Origin: Streptomyces litmocidini
GTDB taxonomy: Bacteria; Actinomycetota; Actinomycetes; Streptomycetales; Streptomycetaceae
Direction: 5' to 3'
Assembly: GCF_014649755.1 (NCBI RefSeq)
Contig: NZ_BMTQ01000002.1
Coordinates: 448,761-512,760, forward strand
DNA: 64,000 nucleotides
This document shows, piece by piece, positions 38,448-47,462 of the stretch (positions are counted from its first letter, which is position 1; each line of letters opens with the position of its first letter). The translations under genes were made by a program, and so were the position numbers. The notes under the pieces are model-generated. The model was given only the letters and a program-made list of their open reading frames with translations, had not been told where the DNA came from and did no database searches.

Positions 38448-39251
38448 CTAGGCGGCGTCCCGGGGCAGGACCAGCCCCCACGCCCCCGCCCGGACCGTCC
38501 ACGTCCGCCGCCGCACCGGCCCCGTGATCCGGCCGTCCGCGCGGTAACGGAAGTCGGGGCCCGAGACGGTGAGGGTGCGGGCGGTCGCGTGGCGCGGCGG
38601 GGCCGCCGACGGATGGACGGTCACCTCCGCCGTACCGCCCGTGAAACGGACCGACAGGCCCTCCACCGGCGCGTCGACGTCGGCGAGCAGCACCCCGTCC
38701 GCCTCCACCCGCAGCCGGTGCGTGCGGACGGCGAGGGCGGCCGGGGCGGGGCGGACCAAGATGCGGACGAGGGAGCGGCAGGTGCCCCAGACGGACGGCG
38801 CCGCCGGGACGAGGTCGGGCAGGCACGGCACCAGGAGGTCGCCGAGGACGACGCCGTCGCTGTCGTCGACGAGCAGGTCGAAACGGCGCACGGCCCCGTG
38901 GAGGACCGCCCGCGCCGCCGCCGGCGTGGAGCGCGGCACGCCGAGCGCGCGGGCCACTTCCAGGTCGTCGGGGGCGCCGATCGGAACGAGCGAGAGGGCC
39001 CCCTCGGCGAGCTCCCGCTCGCGGTGCAGCAGGGCCACCGTACGGAGCAGCGCGCGGTCGTCGCCGAGGACGACGGGGCGCCGGGAGCCGCGCCGGGCCA
39101 GGGCCCGGCAGAATTCCTCGGGGCCGTCCGGCAGGCAGATCTTCGCCTCCGCGCCCGCGGACAGCACGTCTTTCGCGATCCGTACGGACTCGCCGTCATT
39201 TCGGCGGGCGACCGGGTCGACGATGACCAGCAGCTGGTCGTGATCCGACAC
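38448..39251 (-). CDS. Diacylglycerol kinase catalytic domain-like protein with degenerate nucleotide motif
   Basis: This 267-residue protein follows the DAGK/YegS fold: LLVIVDPVARRNDG at the start, VPIGAPDDLEVARALGVP in the middle (compare GTGNDFARALGIP) and a C-terminal beta domain. The GGDGT loop that binds ATP is LGDDRA here, and GTxND is GAPDD, so kinase activity is doubtful. The GTG at 39251 follows AAGGA. It is divergent from purA, as in other streptomycetes. Confidence 0.72.
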   Translation of the reverse strand: MSDHDQLLVIVDPVARRNDGESVRIAKDVLSAGAEAKICLPDGPEEFCRALARRGSRRPVVLGDDRALLRTVALLHRERELAEGALSLVPIGAPDDLEVARALGVPRSTPAAARAVLHGAVRRFDLLVDDSDGVVLGDLLVPCLPDLVPAAPSVWGTCRSLVRILVRPAPAALAVRTHRLRVEADGVLLADVDAPVEGLSVRFTGGTAEVTVHPSAAPPRHATARTLTVSGPDFRYRADGRITGPVRRRTWTVRAGAWGLVLPRDAA

Positions 39252-39286
39252 CTCGGTCCTTCCTCGGGTAGCATCTTTGTGCAAGA

Positions 39287-39312
39287 GCCCCTTGCGCTAT
39301 TGCGCCAGGGGC
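39287..39312. promoter_or_regulatory. Hairpin in the purA leader region
   Basis: GCCCCTTGCGC and GCGCCAGGGGC pair with one mismatch and a 4-nt loop, 83 bp before purA. TAGCAT at 39269-39274 could be the purA -10 box, placing the hairpin at the start of the transcript. An attenuation or stability role is possible. Confidence 0.5.
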
Positions 39313-39394
39313 TTCGTCTATTCCGGGGCACACCGGTGAGGCGGCGTACGCCCCCTGACCTTGGACATGCCCCACCCGGAAGGGGTGTACGCCT

Positions 39395-40678
39395 GTGCCC
39401 GCACTTGTGCTGCTCGGTGCTCAGTGGGGTGACGAGGGCAAGGGAAAGGCCACCGACCTCCTCGGTGGATCCGTGGACTACGTGGTGCGTTACCAGGGCG
39501 GCAACAATGCCGGCCACACGGTCGTCGTCGGCGACCAGAAGTACGCGCTGCATCTCCTCCCTTCCGGAATCCTCTCACCGGGGTGCACCCCGGTGATCGG
39601 GAACGGTGTCGTCGTCGACCCGGCGGTCCTGCTCTCCGAGCTGAGCGGACTGAACGAGCGAGGCGTCGACACGTCGAAGCTCCTGATCAGCGGCAACGCC
39701 CATCTGATCACCCCGTACAACGTCACCCTCGACAAGGTGACGGAACGGTTCCTCGGCAAGCGCAAGATCGGCACCACGGGTCGCGGCATCGGTCCGACCT
39801 ACGCCGACAAGATCAACCGCGTCGGCATCCGGGTCCAGGACCTGTACGACGAGTCGATCCTCACCCAGAAGGTCGAGGCGGCGCTGGAGGGCAAGAACCA
39901 GCTCCTCGCCAAGCTGTACAACCGCCGCGCGATCGACGCCGCGCAGATCGTCGAGGAGATGCTCCAGTACGCGGAGCAGATCAAGCCGTACGTGGCGGAC
40001 ACCACCCTGATCCTCAACAACGCGCTCGACGAGGACAAGGTCGTGCTCTTCGAGGGCGGCCAGGGCACGCTCCTCGACGTCGACCACGGCACGTACCCCT
40101 TCGTCACCTCCTCGAACCCGACCGCGGGCGGCGCCTGCACGGGCGCGGGCGTGGGCCCGACGAAGATCTCCCGCGTCATCGGCATCCTCAAGGCGTACAC
40201 GACCCGCGTCGGCGCCGGCCCGTTCCCGACGGAGCTGTTCGACGAGGACGGCGAGGCGCTGCGCCGCATCGGCGGCGAGCGCGGCGTCACCACCGGCCGC
40301 GACCGCCGCTGCGGCTGGTTCGACGCGGTCATCGCCCGCTACGCGACCCGGGTCAACGGCCTGACGGACTTCTTCCTCACCAAGCTCGACGTGCTGACGG
40401 GCTGGGAGCAGATCCCGGTCTGCGTCGCGTACGAGATCGACGGCAAGCGCGTCGAGGAGCTGCCGTACTCGCAGACCGACTTCCACCACGCGAAGCCGGT
40501 CTACGAGATGCTGCCGGGCTGGTCCGAGGACATCACCAAGGCGAAGACCTTCGCGGACCTGCCGAAGAACGCCCAGGCGTACGTGAAGGCGCTGGAGGAG
40601 ATGTCGGGCGCCCCGATCTCCGCGATCGGCGTGGGCCCCGGCCGCACGGAGACGATCGAGATCAACTCCTTCCTGTAG
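39395..40678 (+). CDS. purA: Adenylosuccinate synthetase
   Basis: This 427-residue GTP-dependent enzyme has QWGDEGKGK (residues 10-18), GGNNAGHTV, the IMP-binding [14 protein letters not shown] and the C-terminal [10 protein letters not shown]. It makes adenylosuccinate from IMP and aspartate. The GTG start is fixed by homology ([12 protein letters not shown]). The stop codon lies in the first unit of an 8-bp repeat. Confidence 0.97.
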   Translation: MPALVLLGAQWGDEGKGKATDLLGGSVDYVVRYQGGNNAGHTVVVGDQKYALHLLPSGILSPGCTPVIGNGVVVDPAVLLSELSGLNERGVDTSKLLISGNAHLITPYNVTLDKVTERFLGKRKIGTTGRGIGPTYADKINRVGIRVQDLYDESILTQKVEAALEGKNQLLAKLYNRRAIDAAQIVEEMLQYAEQIKPYVADTTLILNNALDEDKVVLFEGGQGTLLDVDHGTYPFVTSSNPTAGGACTGAGVGPTKISRVIGILKAYTTRVGAGPFPTELFDEDGEALRRIGGERGVTTGRDRRCGWFDAVIARYATRVNGLTDFFLTKLDVLTGWEQIPVCVAYEIDGKRVEELPYSQTDFHHAKPVYEMLPGWSEDITKAKTFADLPKNAQAYVKALEEMSGAPISAIGVGPGRTETIEINSFL

Positions 40679-40728
40679 GCCTGTAGGCCTGTGGGCCTGT
40701 GGGCCTGTGGGCCTGTGGGCCTGCAGGC
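40673..40728. repeat. 8-bp tandem repeat, seven copies, at the purA stop codon
   Basis: Units are CTGTAGGC (x2), CTGTGGGC (x4) and CTGCAGGC. The first unit holds the purA TAG stop. Such a short perfect array is prone to slippage, but changes would not alter PurA because the stop is in unit one. Confidence 0.92.
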
Positions 40729-40741
40729 CTTCGTGCGGCGA

Positions 40742-40775
40742 GGGCCCGCACCCCGGTTCGCCGGGGCGCGGGCCC
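40742..40775. terminator. Terminator between purA and the SDR gene
   Basis: The 15-base arms (40742-40756 and 40761-40775) pair with one mismatch around TTCG. Convergent genes share it. Confidence 0.9.
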
Positions 40776-40787
40776 TTCTCGTGTCCG

Positions 40788-41618
40788 TCAGGCGCCCACC
40801 TTCGTGTCCCGCCCGACCTTCTCCCACGTGGTGAGGTCCGACCGGACCTGGTCCAGGTGGGCGTGGATCGCGTCGATCGAGTCCGAGCCCAGCGCCAGCC
40901 GCAGCGGCGTCTCGTCGGCGTTCAGGGCCGCGAGGACCGCCGCGGCGGCCTTCGCCGGGTCGCCCTCCTCGGTGCCGCCGCCGGTCTCGACGTAGGCGCG
41001 GGTGGCGCCGACGGTGTCGGCGTAGTCCTCGATGGAGCCCCCGCTGACGCCGCCGCTTCCCAGGAGGCCGGTGCGGAAGGCGCCGGGTTCGACGACGAGG
41101 ACGTCGATGCCGAGCGGCCGGACCTCGGCGGCGAGGGCCTCGGAGAGGCCCTCCAGGGCGAACTTGGTCGCGCTGTAGGCGCCGAAACCGGGCAGCGACA
41201 TCTGGCCGCCCATGCTGCTGATCTGCACGATCGCGCCCGAACGGCGGGCCCGCATGTGGGGCAGGACGGCGCGGGTGAGGGCGGCGGGGCCGAAGACGTG
41301 CACGTCGAAGAGCGAGCGGAGCTCCTCGTCGGTGGTCTCCTCGACGGACCCGACGTGGGTGCGGCCCGCGTTGTTGACGAGGACGTCGACGCGGCCGTGG
41401 CGCTCGACGAGTCCGGCGACGACCCGGTCGATCGCCGCCGTGTCGGTGACGTCCAGGGCGACCGGGTCGACCTGGTCGGGGTGGGCGGCGACCAGGTCGT
41501 CCAGGGCCTCGGTGCGGCGGGCCGCGGCGACGACGACGTCGCCGGCGGCGATCGCGGCCTCGGCGAAGGCGCGCCCGAAGCCGCTGCTCGCGCCGGTGAT
41601 CAGCCAGACCTTGCTCAT
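40788..41618 (-). CDS. SDR family oxidoreductase
   Basis: This 276-residue classical short-chain dehydrogenase has TGASSGFG near residue 8, VNNAG, a catalytic Ser in SSMGG and YSATK. ARR after strand 2 suggests NADPH use. The substrate is unknown. It is divergent from a LysR regulator that probably controls it. Confidence 0.92.
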   Translation of the reverse strand: MSKVWLITGASSGFGRAFAEAAIAAGDVVVAAARRTEALDDLVAAHPDQVDPVALDVTDTAAIDRVVAGLVERHGRVDVLVNNAGRTHVGSVEETTDEELRSLFDVHVFGPAALTRAVLPHMRARRSGAIVQISSMGGQMSLPGFGAYSATKFALEGLSEALAAEVRPLGIDVLVVEPGAFRTGLLGSGGVSGGSIEDYADTVGATRAYVETGGGTEEGDPAKAAAAVLAALNADETPLRLALGSDSIDAIHAHLDQVRSDLTTWEKVGRDTKVGA

Positions 41619-41661
41619 GTTCGTGCTCCCCCTCGTGGGTGCCGCCGGGTGGCGGCTCGCT

Positions 41662-41680
41662 GTCCCGACAAGCTTGGGAC
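41662..41680. promoter_or_regulatory. Inverted repeat between SDR and LysR genes
   Basis: GTCCC-N9-GGGAC, centred on CAAGCTTG, lies in the 101-bp divergent region and is a candidate LysR operator. Confidence 0.5.
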
Positions 41681-41719
41681 GGGGGGACGTTGTCCGTCCA
41701 AGATCCGGCGTGATAGCCC

Positions 41720-42625
41720 ATGGTCATGGATGTGCACGGGCGGGACCTCCGCTACTTCCTCGCGGTCGCCGAAGAGCTCCACTTCACGCGGGCCGCCGAG
41801 CGGCTGTACGTCTCGCAGCCCGCGCTCAGCAAGCAGATCCGCGCCCTGGAACGGCAGCTCGGCGCGCCGCTCTTCGACCGCGGGCGGCAGGGCGTGGCCC
41901 TCACCCCCGTCGGCACGGCCCTGCTGCCGCACGCGCGGGCCGTGCTCGCCGCGTGGGAGGAGGGCCGGGAGGCCTTACGGCGGGCGAGGGCGGCCGCCGA
42001 CGGCACCCTGGTCGTCGGCATGAGCACCAGCCCCGGCCGCGGCGGGCTGCTGCCCGCGATCCGTTCCCGGTTCACCGAGGCGCACCCGGAGGCCCGGCTC
42101 AGGCTGCGCCAGGTGGGCTGGGAGGACCCCACGGCGGGCCTCGCGGACGGCACCAGCGATGTGGCCTTCGTGTGGCTGCCGCTGGTCGGGGCGGACCGTT
42201 TCCGCCGGGTCGTCGTCGCGACCGAGCCCCGGCTCGTCGCCCTGCCCGAGACGCATCCGCTGGCCGCCCGGGACGGCGTGGACTTCGCCGAGCTGCTCGA
42301 CGAACCCTTCCTCGCCCTCCCCGCCACCGGCCCCGAACTCCGCGACCACTGGCTGGCCGTGGAGGCCCGGGGCGGCCGCCCGCCGGTCGTCGGCGCCGAG
42401 ATCGCCAGCGCGGACGAGGCGTACGAGGCGCTGGTCGACGGCCTGGGTGTCTGCCTGGTCGCCGCCGGCAACGCCTCGCTCCTCACCCGCGGCGGCGTCG
42501 TCACCCGCCCCGTCCACGGCGTCGGCCCGAGCCGCTTCGCCCTCGCCTGGCGCACCGCCGACCCCCGCCCCCTGGTCCACGACTACGCCCGCGCGGCGTC
42601 CGAAGTCGTCGCGCGTGAGGCCTGA
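41720..42625 (+). CDS. LysR-family transcriptional regulator
   Basis: This 301-residue regulator has an N-terminal winged HTH (FTRAAERLYVSQPALSKQIRALE) and a PBP-like effector domain starting LVVGMSTSPGRGGLL. Divergent orientation points to the SDR gene as target. ATG at 41720 or 41726 are both possible. Confidence 0.93.
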   Translation: MVMDVHGRDLRYFLAVAEELHFTRAAERLYVSQPALSKQIRALERQLGAPLFDRGRQGVALTPVGTALLPHARAVLAAWEEGREALRRARAAADGTLVVGMSTSPGRGGLLPAIRSRFTEAHPEARLRLRQVGWEDPTAGLADGTSDVAFVWLPLVGADRFRRVVVATEPRLVALPETHPLAARDGVDFAELLDEPFLALPATGPELRDHWLAVEARGGRPPVVGAEIASADEAYEALVDGLGVCLVAAGNASLLTRGGVVTRPVHGVGPSRFALAWRTADPRPLVHDYARAASEVVAREA

Positions 42626-42699
42626 ACTCGCCTTGTGCTGCTGGTGGTTCGGCTTCGTAATGAGGGTCACGTCGTAGCGGTTCCATCTCGGGGGGACAC

Positions 42700-43290
42700 A
42701 TGGAAACGAACGGAACGCCGCCACCCAGACCGGCCCTGCCGCCGGTCCCGCCCGGCCCGCCGCCCCGGTACGGGCTGGTCATCAGCAAGCGGCTGCTCTG
42801 GGTGCACGGGGGCGCCTATCCGCTGGAGAACATCGTCCGCGTCTACACCTTCGTGCTCCGGCCCCGGCGCGGGGATGCGTTCGCCCGGTTCCTGAAACGG
42901 GGTGGGTTCACGCTCGCCCTGTTCCTGTTCCTGGCGTACCTCTCGAACCCGTCGTCGGGCGGCAGCGACATGGAGGGCTCCCTCGGGACCGTCCTGTTCG
43001 TCGTCGGGATGGTGCTGGTCTACTACTTCGGAGACATGGCCTCCGTGGTCTTCGCCCGGTCCCACCACGTCCTCGCCGTCGAGACGAACGGACGCTCCAC
43101 GGCCCTGGTGACCGGGAAGCGCGAACACCTGAACCAGCTCGTCCGCTCGATCGCCGAGGCGATCGACGAGCCGGACGCGGAATTCAAGGCCTCGGTGGAG
43201 ACGCTGGCGGTCACCAACTACGGCAACTACTTCTTCGGGGACTCCGTCAACATGTACGGCGGCAGCGGCAACACGGGGGTGGCGAAGTGA
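42700..43290 (+). CDS. DUF6232-type membrane protein with C-terminal GDxVNMxGG motif
   Basis: This 196-residue protein has a Pro-rich start, a PH-like fold (VISKRLLWVHGGAYPLENIVRVYTF) split by two helices (about 68-82 and 96-110), then VLAVETNGRSTALVTGKREHL, typical of DUF6232. It ends with a tail whose residues 180-194 read GDSVNMYGGSGNTGV. The next protein carries the same pattern near its N-terminus. Start and stop overlap by 4 bp (GTGA). Inference: a membrane protein that assembles with its neighbour through an amyloid-like motif. GGGGGGAC precedes the ATG. Confidence 0.78.
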   Translation: METNGTPPPRPALPPVPPGPPPRYGLVISKRLLWVHGGAYPLENIVRVYTFVLRPRRGDAFARFLKRGGFTLALFLFLAYLSNPSSGGSDMEGSLGTVLFVVGMVLVYYFGDMASVVFARSHHVLAVETNGRSTALVTGKREHLNQLVRSIAEAIDEPDAEFKASVETLAVTNYGNYFFGDSVNMYGGSGNTGVAK

Positions 43291-43622
43291 GGGCCGGGGA
43301 CAACCACCACGGCGACGTCGTGAACATGCACGGCGGACACCACAACCAGGGCATCGTGCACCACCACGCCCCGCGGCCCACCCCGGAGGAGACCCTGCGG
43401 GCCGTCGTGGAGCTGGCGCGGGCGCTGCGCGGCGAGGTGCCGGAGGAGGACCGCGCTTCCATCGACGACGCGCTGCCCGTCCTCGCCGCCGGTCCGTCCG
43501 CCGGGCCGACGGCCCGACGACGCTCGCTGATGGCGCTCGCGGCGGTCGCCGCCACCGTCGGCGCCATCGGCCAGCCCCTCCTGGACTCCGTCCGGGCCGC
43601 GCTCGAACTCATCGCCCGCTAG
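43287..43622 (+). CDS. Small protein with N-terminal GDxVNMxGG motif and C-terminal helix
   Basis: This 111-residue protein has residues 9-23 reading GDVVNMHGGHHNQGI, matching the tail of the upstream protein at 10 of 15 positions (or 11 counting V/I). A His-rich HHH stretch, an acidic helical region (PTPEETLRAVVELARAL...EEDRASIDDALP) and a hydrophobic C-terminal helix (residues 81-97) follow. GTG start overlaps the upstream stop. It overlaps the convergent kinase gene by 4 bp. The helical part resembles small adaptor domains of conflict systems. Confidence 0.75.
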   Translation: MRAGDNHHGDVVNMHGGHHNQGIVHHHAPRPTPEETLRAVVELARALRGEVPEEDRASIDDALPVLAAGPSAGPTARRRSLMALAAVAATVGAIGQPLLDSVRAALELIAR

Positions 43623-45514
43623 GGGGCGTCCGGCTGGTCCCGGACGAACTCGGCCGGTTCCCCGTCCGCCGTCATCCCGTACACCTGGAGCCGTTCCTCG
43701 CCCCGCCGGCGGGTGACGCGGAGGTTGCTGGAGCCGTTCTCGGCGCAGTCCGGGTCCCAGCTGTCCGGGTCGCGGGTCTCCGGGCCGAGGACGAGGAGGG
43801 AGCCCGCGCCGCCGACGACGGCGGTGGTGGCGCAGCGGACGTCGTCGGCGAGCAGGTTCCCCTGGTCGTCCGTGCGCGGGTACGCCTGCTCGAAGCGGGC
43901 GAGCGGGGCGCCGACCGGGCCCTGGGCGATGGTGAGCCGGTAGGACCAGCGGTCGGGTTCGGGCTGGGTCACCGTGTCCGGCGCCTGCTTCCAGGTGCCG
44001 ACGTAGGCGGCGGGGACGGCGTCCGGACCGGCCTTGACCCGCTGGAAGGTGCTCCTGGCGACGCCGGAGCCCCATTCGACGACGTCGGTCGAGCGCAGCC
44101 TGAGGGTCTGGCGGGCGGCCGGGGTGCAGCGCCGGGCGGGCACGCTCTCGGTGATCTCGGCCTCGCCGAGGACGAGTTCGCCGTCGGTGGCGGAGATCAG
44201 GGTGGCCCGGCCGATGCACAGCAGTTCGCCGGTGACGTGGGTGTAGACCGCGGCCCTGGCGCCCGCGGGGCCCTGGGCGATCTCGATCCGGCTGGTCTCG
44301 TAGGGCGCGTTCGCCGTGCCCTTGAGGACGCCTTCCCAGGCGCCGAGGAAGGCGGCGGGGACGATCCCGGTGGCGGAACGGCCGGTGCCGCCCTTCCCGC
44401 CGCCGGCCGCGGTCCCGCCCGTGCCGCCGGAGCCGTCGCCCCGGCCGGGCCAGTAGGCGTACGCGACGGTGGCGGCCGCCGCGACGACGAGGGCCGTGGC
44501 GGCGGCGAGGAGGGCGGTGCGCCCCCGGCGCCGGGGCGCGGCGGGCTCGGTGGGCCCGGCGGGGGCGCCACCGGCCGGCGGGGGAGGGCCGGAGGCGGCC
44601 GGGGCGCTCCCCACGGGGGCGGTCCCCTCCGCTTCGAGCAGCCGCGCCGCGTGCCGGCCGAGCCGCGCCAGGACGTCCGCCGGGAGCCAGGGGTCGGCGA
44701 CCGGGAGGGTCTCGACGATCTCGGCCGCCGTGGGCCGGACCGCCGGGTCCTTGGCGAGGCAGGCCCGGATGAGCCCGGAGAGTTCGGGCGGCAGGTCCGT
44801 CAGGTCGGGCTCGTCGTGGGCGATGCGGAACATGGTGGCGTGGACGCCGCTGTCCGCCGTGCCGAAGGGGGCGCGGCCGGTCGCCGCGTACGCGAGCACG
44901 GACCCGAGGCAGAAGACGTCCGACGCGGGGCCGACCCGGTCGCCGCGGACCTGCTCGGGCGACATGAAGCCGGGGGAGCCGACGACCGCTCCGGTGGTGG
45001 TCAGGTTGCCGCCGTCGGCGACGGTGTCGACGGCGCGGGCGATGCCGAAGTCGATGATCCGCGGCCCGTCGACGGTCAGCAGCACGTTGGACGGCTTGAG
45101 GTCGCGGTGGACGAGCCCGGCGGCGTGGATGTGGTCGAGGGCGCGGGCGAGCCCGGACGCCAGGGCCCGTACGGTCGCGGGCGGCAGTGGCCCGAACTCG
45201 TCGCCGACGACGGTCCGCAGCGAGGGACCCGGTACGTATCCGATGGCGACCCACGGCGAGTCGGCGGTGGTGTCCGAGCCGAGGACGGGCGCGGTGCCGG
45301 TGCCGCCGACCCGTTCCAGGGCGGCGACCTCGCGGGCGAAGCGGCGCCGGAACTCGTCCTGGGCGGCCAGCTCGGCGTGCACGACCTTGACCGCGACGGT
45401 CCGCCCGCCGGCCGAGCGCGCCAGGAACACCCGGCCCATTCCGCCGACCCCGAGGCGGCCGATCAGACGGAACGGGCCGACGCCGACCGGATCTTCCGCG
45501 TGCAATGACTCCAC
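43619..45514 (-). CDS. Membrane Ser/Thr protein kinase with duplicated extracytoplasmic domain
   Basis: This 631-residue Hanks-type kinase has the Gly loop LGVGGMGRVF (21-30), K43, HRDLKPSN (136-143), DFG (155-157) and SPE (185-187). A transmembrane helix lies at about 333-354. The outer part holds two related units, each with a W in FLGAWEG/YVGTWKQ followed by IAQGPAGA/IAQGPVGA, with paired Cys. It has no PASTA repeats. The outer units probably sense a ligand or cell-wall state. Confidence 0.92.
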   Translation of the reverse strand: MESLHAEDPVGVGPFRLIGRLGVGGMGRVFLARSAGGRTVAVKVVHAELAAQDEFRRRFAREVAALERVGGTGTAPVLGSDTTADSPWVAIGYVPGPSLRTVVGDEFGPLPPATVRALASGLARALDHIHAAGLVHRDLKPSNVLLTVDGPRIIDFGIARAVDTVADGGNLTTTGAVVGSPGFMSPEQVRGDRVGPASDVFCLGSVLAYAATGRAPFGTADSGVHATMFRIAHDEPDLTDLPPELSGLIRACLAKDPAVRPTAAEIVETLPVADPWLPADVLARLGRHAARLLEAEGTAPVGSAPAASGPPPPAGGAPAGPTEPAAPRRRGRTALLAAATALVVAAAATVAYAYWPGRGDGSGGTGGTAAGGGKGGTGRSATGIVPAAFLGAWEGVLKGTANAPYETSRIEIAQGPAGARAAVYTHVTGELLCIGRATLISATDGELVLGEAEITESVPARRCTPAARQTLRLRSTDVVEWGSGVARSTFQRVKAGPDAVPAAYVGTWKQAPDTVTQPEPDRWSYRLTIAQGPVGAPLARFEQAYPRTDDQGNLLADDVRCATTAVVGGAGSLLVLGPETRDPDSWDPDCAENGSSNLRVTRRRGEERLQVYGMTADGEPAEFVRDQPDAP

Positions 45515-45559
45515 GTCGCCAGAGCATGCCAGACGAGCGGATCGGCCGTCCCGGAGAGG

Positions 45560-45755
45560 CGTTCACCCCTCCCCGCCTCCGCCGTCCCCCTTTCCCGGCT
45601 CCGCCGTTCACCCCTCCCCACCTCCGCCGTCCCCCTTTCCCGGCTCCGCCGATCACCCCTCCCCGCCTCCGCCGTCCCCTTTCCCCGCTCCGCCGATCAC
45701 CCCTCCCCGCCTCCACCGTCCCCCTTTCCCACCTCCGCCGTTCACCCCTCCCCGC
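45560..45755. repeat. 45-bp minisatellite, four full copies and a partial fifth
   Basis: Units start at 45560, 45605, 45650 (44 bp) and 45694; a fifth from 45739 runs into the 3' end of the next minus-strand gene. The consensus starts CGTTCACCCCTCCCCGCCTC. The G-rich strand has several G3-G5 runs per unit, so G-quadruplex formation is possible. It lies between two minus-strand membrane signalling genes. Confidence 0.93.
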
Positions 45756-47268
45756 ACACCACCAGCCCCTTCGGGGTCGCACACGGCAGGTGCCCGTGGG
45801 CGCTGATGACGTCCTGGCCGCGTCCCGCCCGGAGGTACGTGAGGAAGCTGGAGGTCAGGGAGTCGGCCGGGGGCAGGCCCCGGGTGTAGGCGTACTCGAT
45901 CTCCCGGTACGGATAGCCGGACTCGCCCAGCTCCTCCACGAGGGGCCGCCGCCCGTCGAGGGCCACCCGGTGCAGGCCCTCGCGCCCTTCGGTGGCGCGG
46001 AGTTCGGCGTAGCCGACGGCGCCGGGGAGCTTGGCGACGGTGGCGAGGACCTGTTCGGTGGAGTCGAGTTCGCAGCGGACGACCTTCGACTCGGGGTCGT
46101 CGGAGGTCCGGCAGTCCTGCGAGGAGTTGGCGGGCTCGTTGCGGTCGAGGATCCGGCGCTGGAAGACCTGGCGGGTGCCGGAGTCGGCGTCCCGGCTGAC
46201 GAGGAGGACCGGCCGGTCGAGGCCGGGGACGAGCTGGCCCCAGTTGCGGATCTCGCCCCGGTAGACGCGGCGCACCTGGTCCAGGGTGAGGTCGTCGACG
46301 GGCACGCCGTCGTTCACGACGAGGGTGAACAGGGAGACGGCGACCCTGTTCTCCCGCAGTTCGGGGAAGCCGCCGGGCTTGCGCCCGTCGGAGAAGGCGA
46401 TGACCGCCTCCTTCCCGGGGCCGGCCTGGGCGAGCTCCCGGATCCCGGCGGTCGAACCGTGCACGTCCACGGTCACGGTGGAGTCCTCGCAGTCCTCCTC
46501 GTACTGCCGGGCCGCCGCCCGCAGGGCGGGGGCGAAGGCCGTCGAGCCGGTGACGGTGAGGGTGCCCCGGGCGCAGCCGATGGGCGGCGGGGTCTGCTCG
46601 CGGACGATGATCGCGGCCAGGGCCACCACGCAGGCCGTCAGGACGATGACGACGTTCCGGGAGGTCGGACTGAACCTGGCCGGCTTCTCGTCGGGCGTGG
46701 TGCTCCGGTTGCGCCGGATCGTGCCGCCCTGGAGGCTTCCGTCGATCTTCACGTCCCGGTCGGCGACGCCGCCGGAGAGCTGGACGAGCAGCTTGAAGTA
46801 CTGGCCGCGTTCGAGGGCCACCTTGGGGACGAGGACGGCGTTGCCGTCCCGGCCGAGCCCGGGGGCGCGCTCCAGGTCGTCCCGGACGGGCTCCCAGCCC
46901 GCCGGGACGGTGGCGACCACGCCCTGGACGGTCCGCTCCCCGAAGGTGATCTTCAGGCCGTGGGGTTCGGTGGAGGCGCCGTAGTCCTCGGAGCTGATGT
47001 CGAGCTCGCGGTCGTTCTCGATGCGCAGGAGGACGAGCGTGGAGCCGTTCGCGGGGGCGACCACCCCCACGACCTGGCCCTCCCGCACCGTCATGACCTC
47101 GCTGTCTCGGTTCTCCTCCCGGTGGAGCGGGGTGTTGAGCTGCACGCGGTAGCCGAGCCGCCTGCGCTGCGGCGAGAAGCGGTCGATCCAGACGACGGCG
47201 AGGGTGACCAGGACACCGACGAGGGCCGTCCCCACGGCGATGACGTTCTCTGCGGTGATCCACTCCAT
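45742..47268 (-). CDS. Membrane-anchored phosphate-binding-like protein
   Basis: This 508-residue protein has an N-terminal helix (residues 8-28), a beta-rich middle domain, a second helix (205-222) and a C-terminal periplasmic-binding-like domain beginning TLTVTGSTAFAP, as in PstS. It contains the ligand loop ADSGTRQVF. It is fused to the membrane rather than free, with no pst transporter genes nearby, so it may be a sensor. TACCGT ends 7 nt before the ATG, suggesting a leaderless mRNA. The stop is inside the 45-bp repeat. Confidence 0.85.
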   Translation of the reverse strand: MEWITAENVIAVGTALVGVLVTLAVVWIDRFSPQRRRLGYRVQLNTPLHREENRDSEVMTVREGQVVGVVAPANGSTLVLLRIENDRELDISSEDYGASTEPHGLKITFGERTVQGVVATVPAGWEPVRDDLERAPGLGRDGNAVLVPKVALERGQYFKLLVQLSGGVADRDVKIDGSLQGGTIRRNRSTTPDEKPARFSPTSRNVVIVLTACVVALAAIIVREQTPPPIGCARGTLTVTGSTAFAPALRAAARQYEEDCEDSTVTVDVHGSTAGIRELAQAGPGKEAVIAFSDGRKPGGFPELRENRVAVSLFTLVVNDGVPVDDLTLDQVRRVYRGEIRNWGQLVPGLDRPVLLVSRDADSGTRQVFQRRILDRNEPANSSQDCRTSDDPESKVVRCELDSTEQVLATVAKLPGAVGYAELRATEGREGLHRVALDGRRPLVEELGESGYPYREIEYAYTRGLPPADSLTSSFLTYLRAGRGQDVISAHGHLPCATPKGLVVCGEG

Positions 47269-47398
47269 GCCCGGCACGGTACGGACGCCAGTGCGAGGGC
47301 GGGGGCGGCGTAGCGGGCCGCCATCCGGACTTCGCCCTTCGTTCAGGAAGCCCTGCGGAGGACCTGCGGGGATGCCCACCCGGGTGGACGGGCAGGGG

Positions 47399-47427
47399 TT
47401 GCCGGGGGTCTGGAGCGTGGGTGTAAT
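47399..47427 (+). promoter_or_regulatory. Promoter of the quinone oxidoreductase gene
   Basis: TTGCCG (47399-47404), 17 bp, then TGTAAT (47422-47427), 35 bp before the start codon. The CCACCCGGGTGG palindrome at 47377-47388 just upstream may be an operator. Confidence 0.5.
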
Positions 47428-47462
47428 GGCCACGAGGGGGCCTTCCGTGTGAGGAGTACCCC

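Noticed and set aside
39287..39312. Purine riboswitch before purA
   Set aside because: Only one hairpin is present; the conserved three-way junction bases are not seen.
45560..45755. CRISPR-like array
   Set aside because: The 45-bp units are contiguous with no unique spacers, and no cas genes are present.
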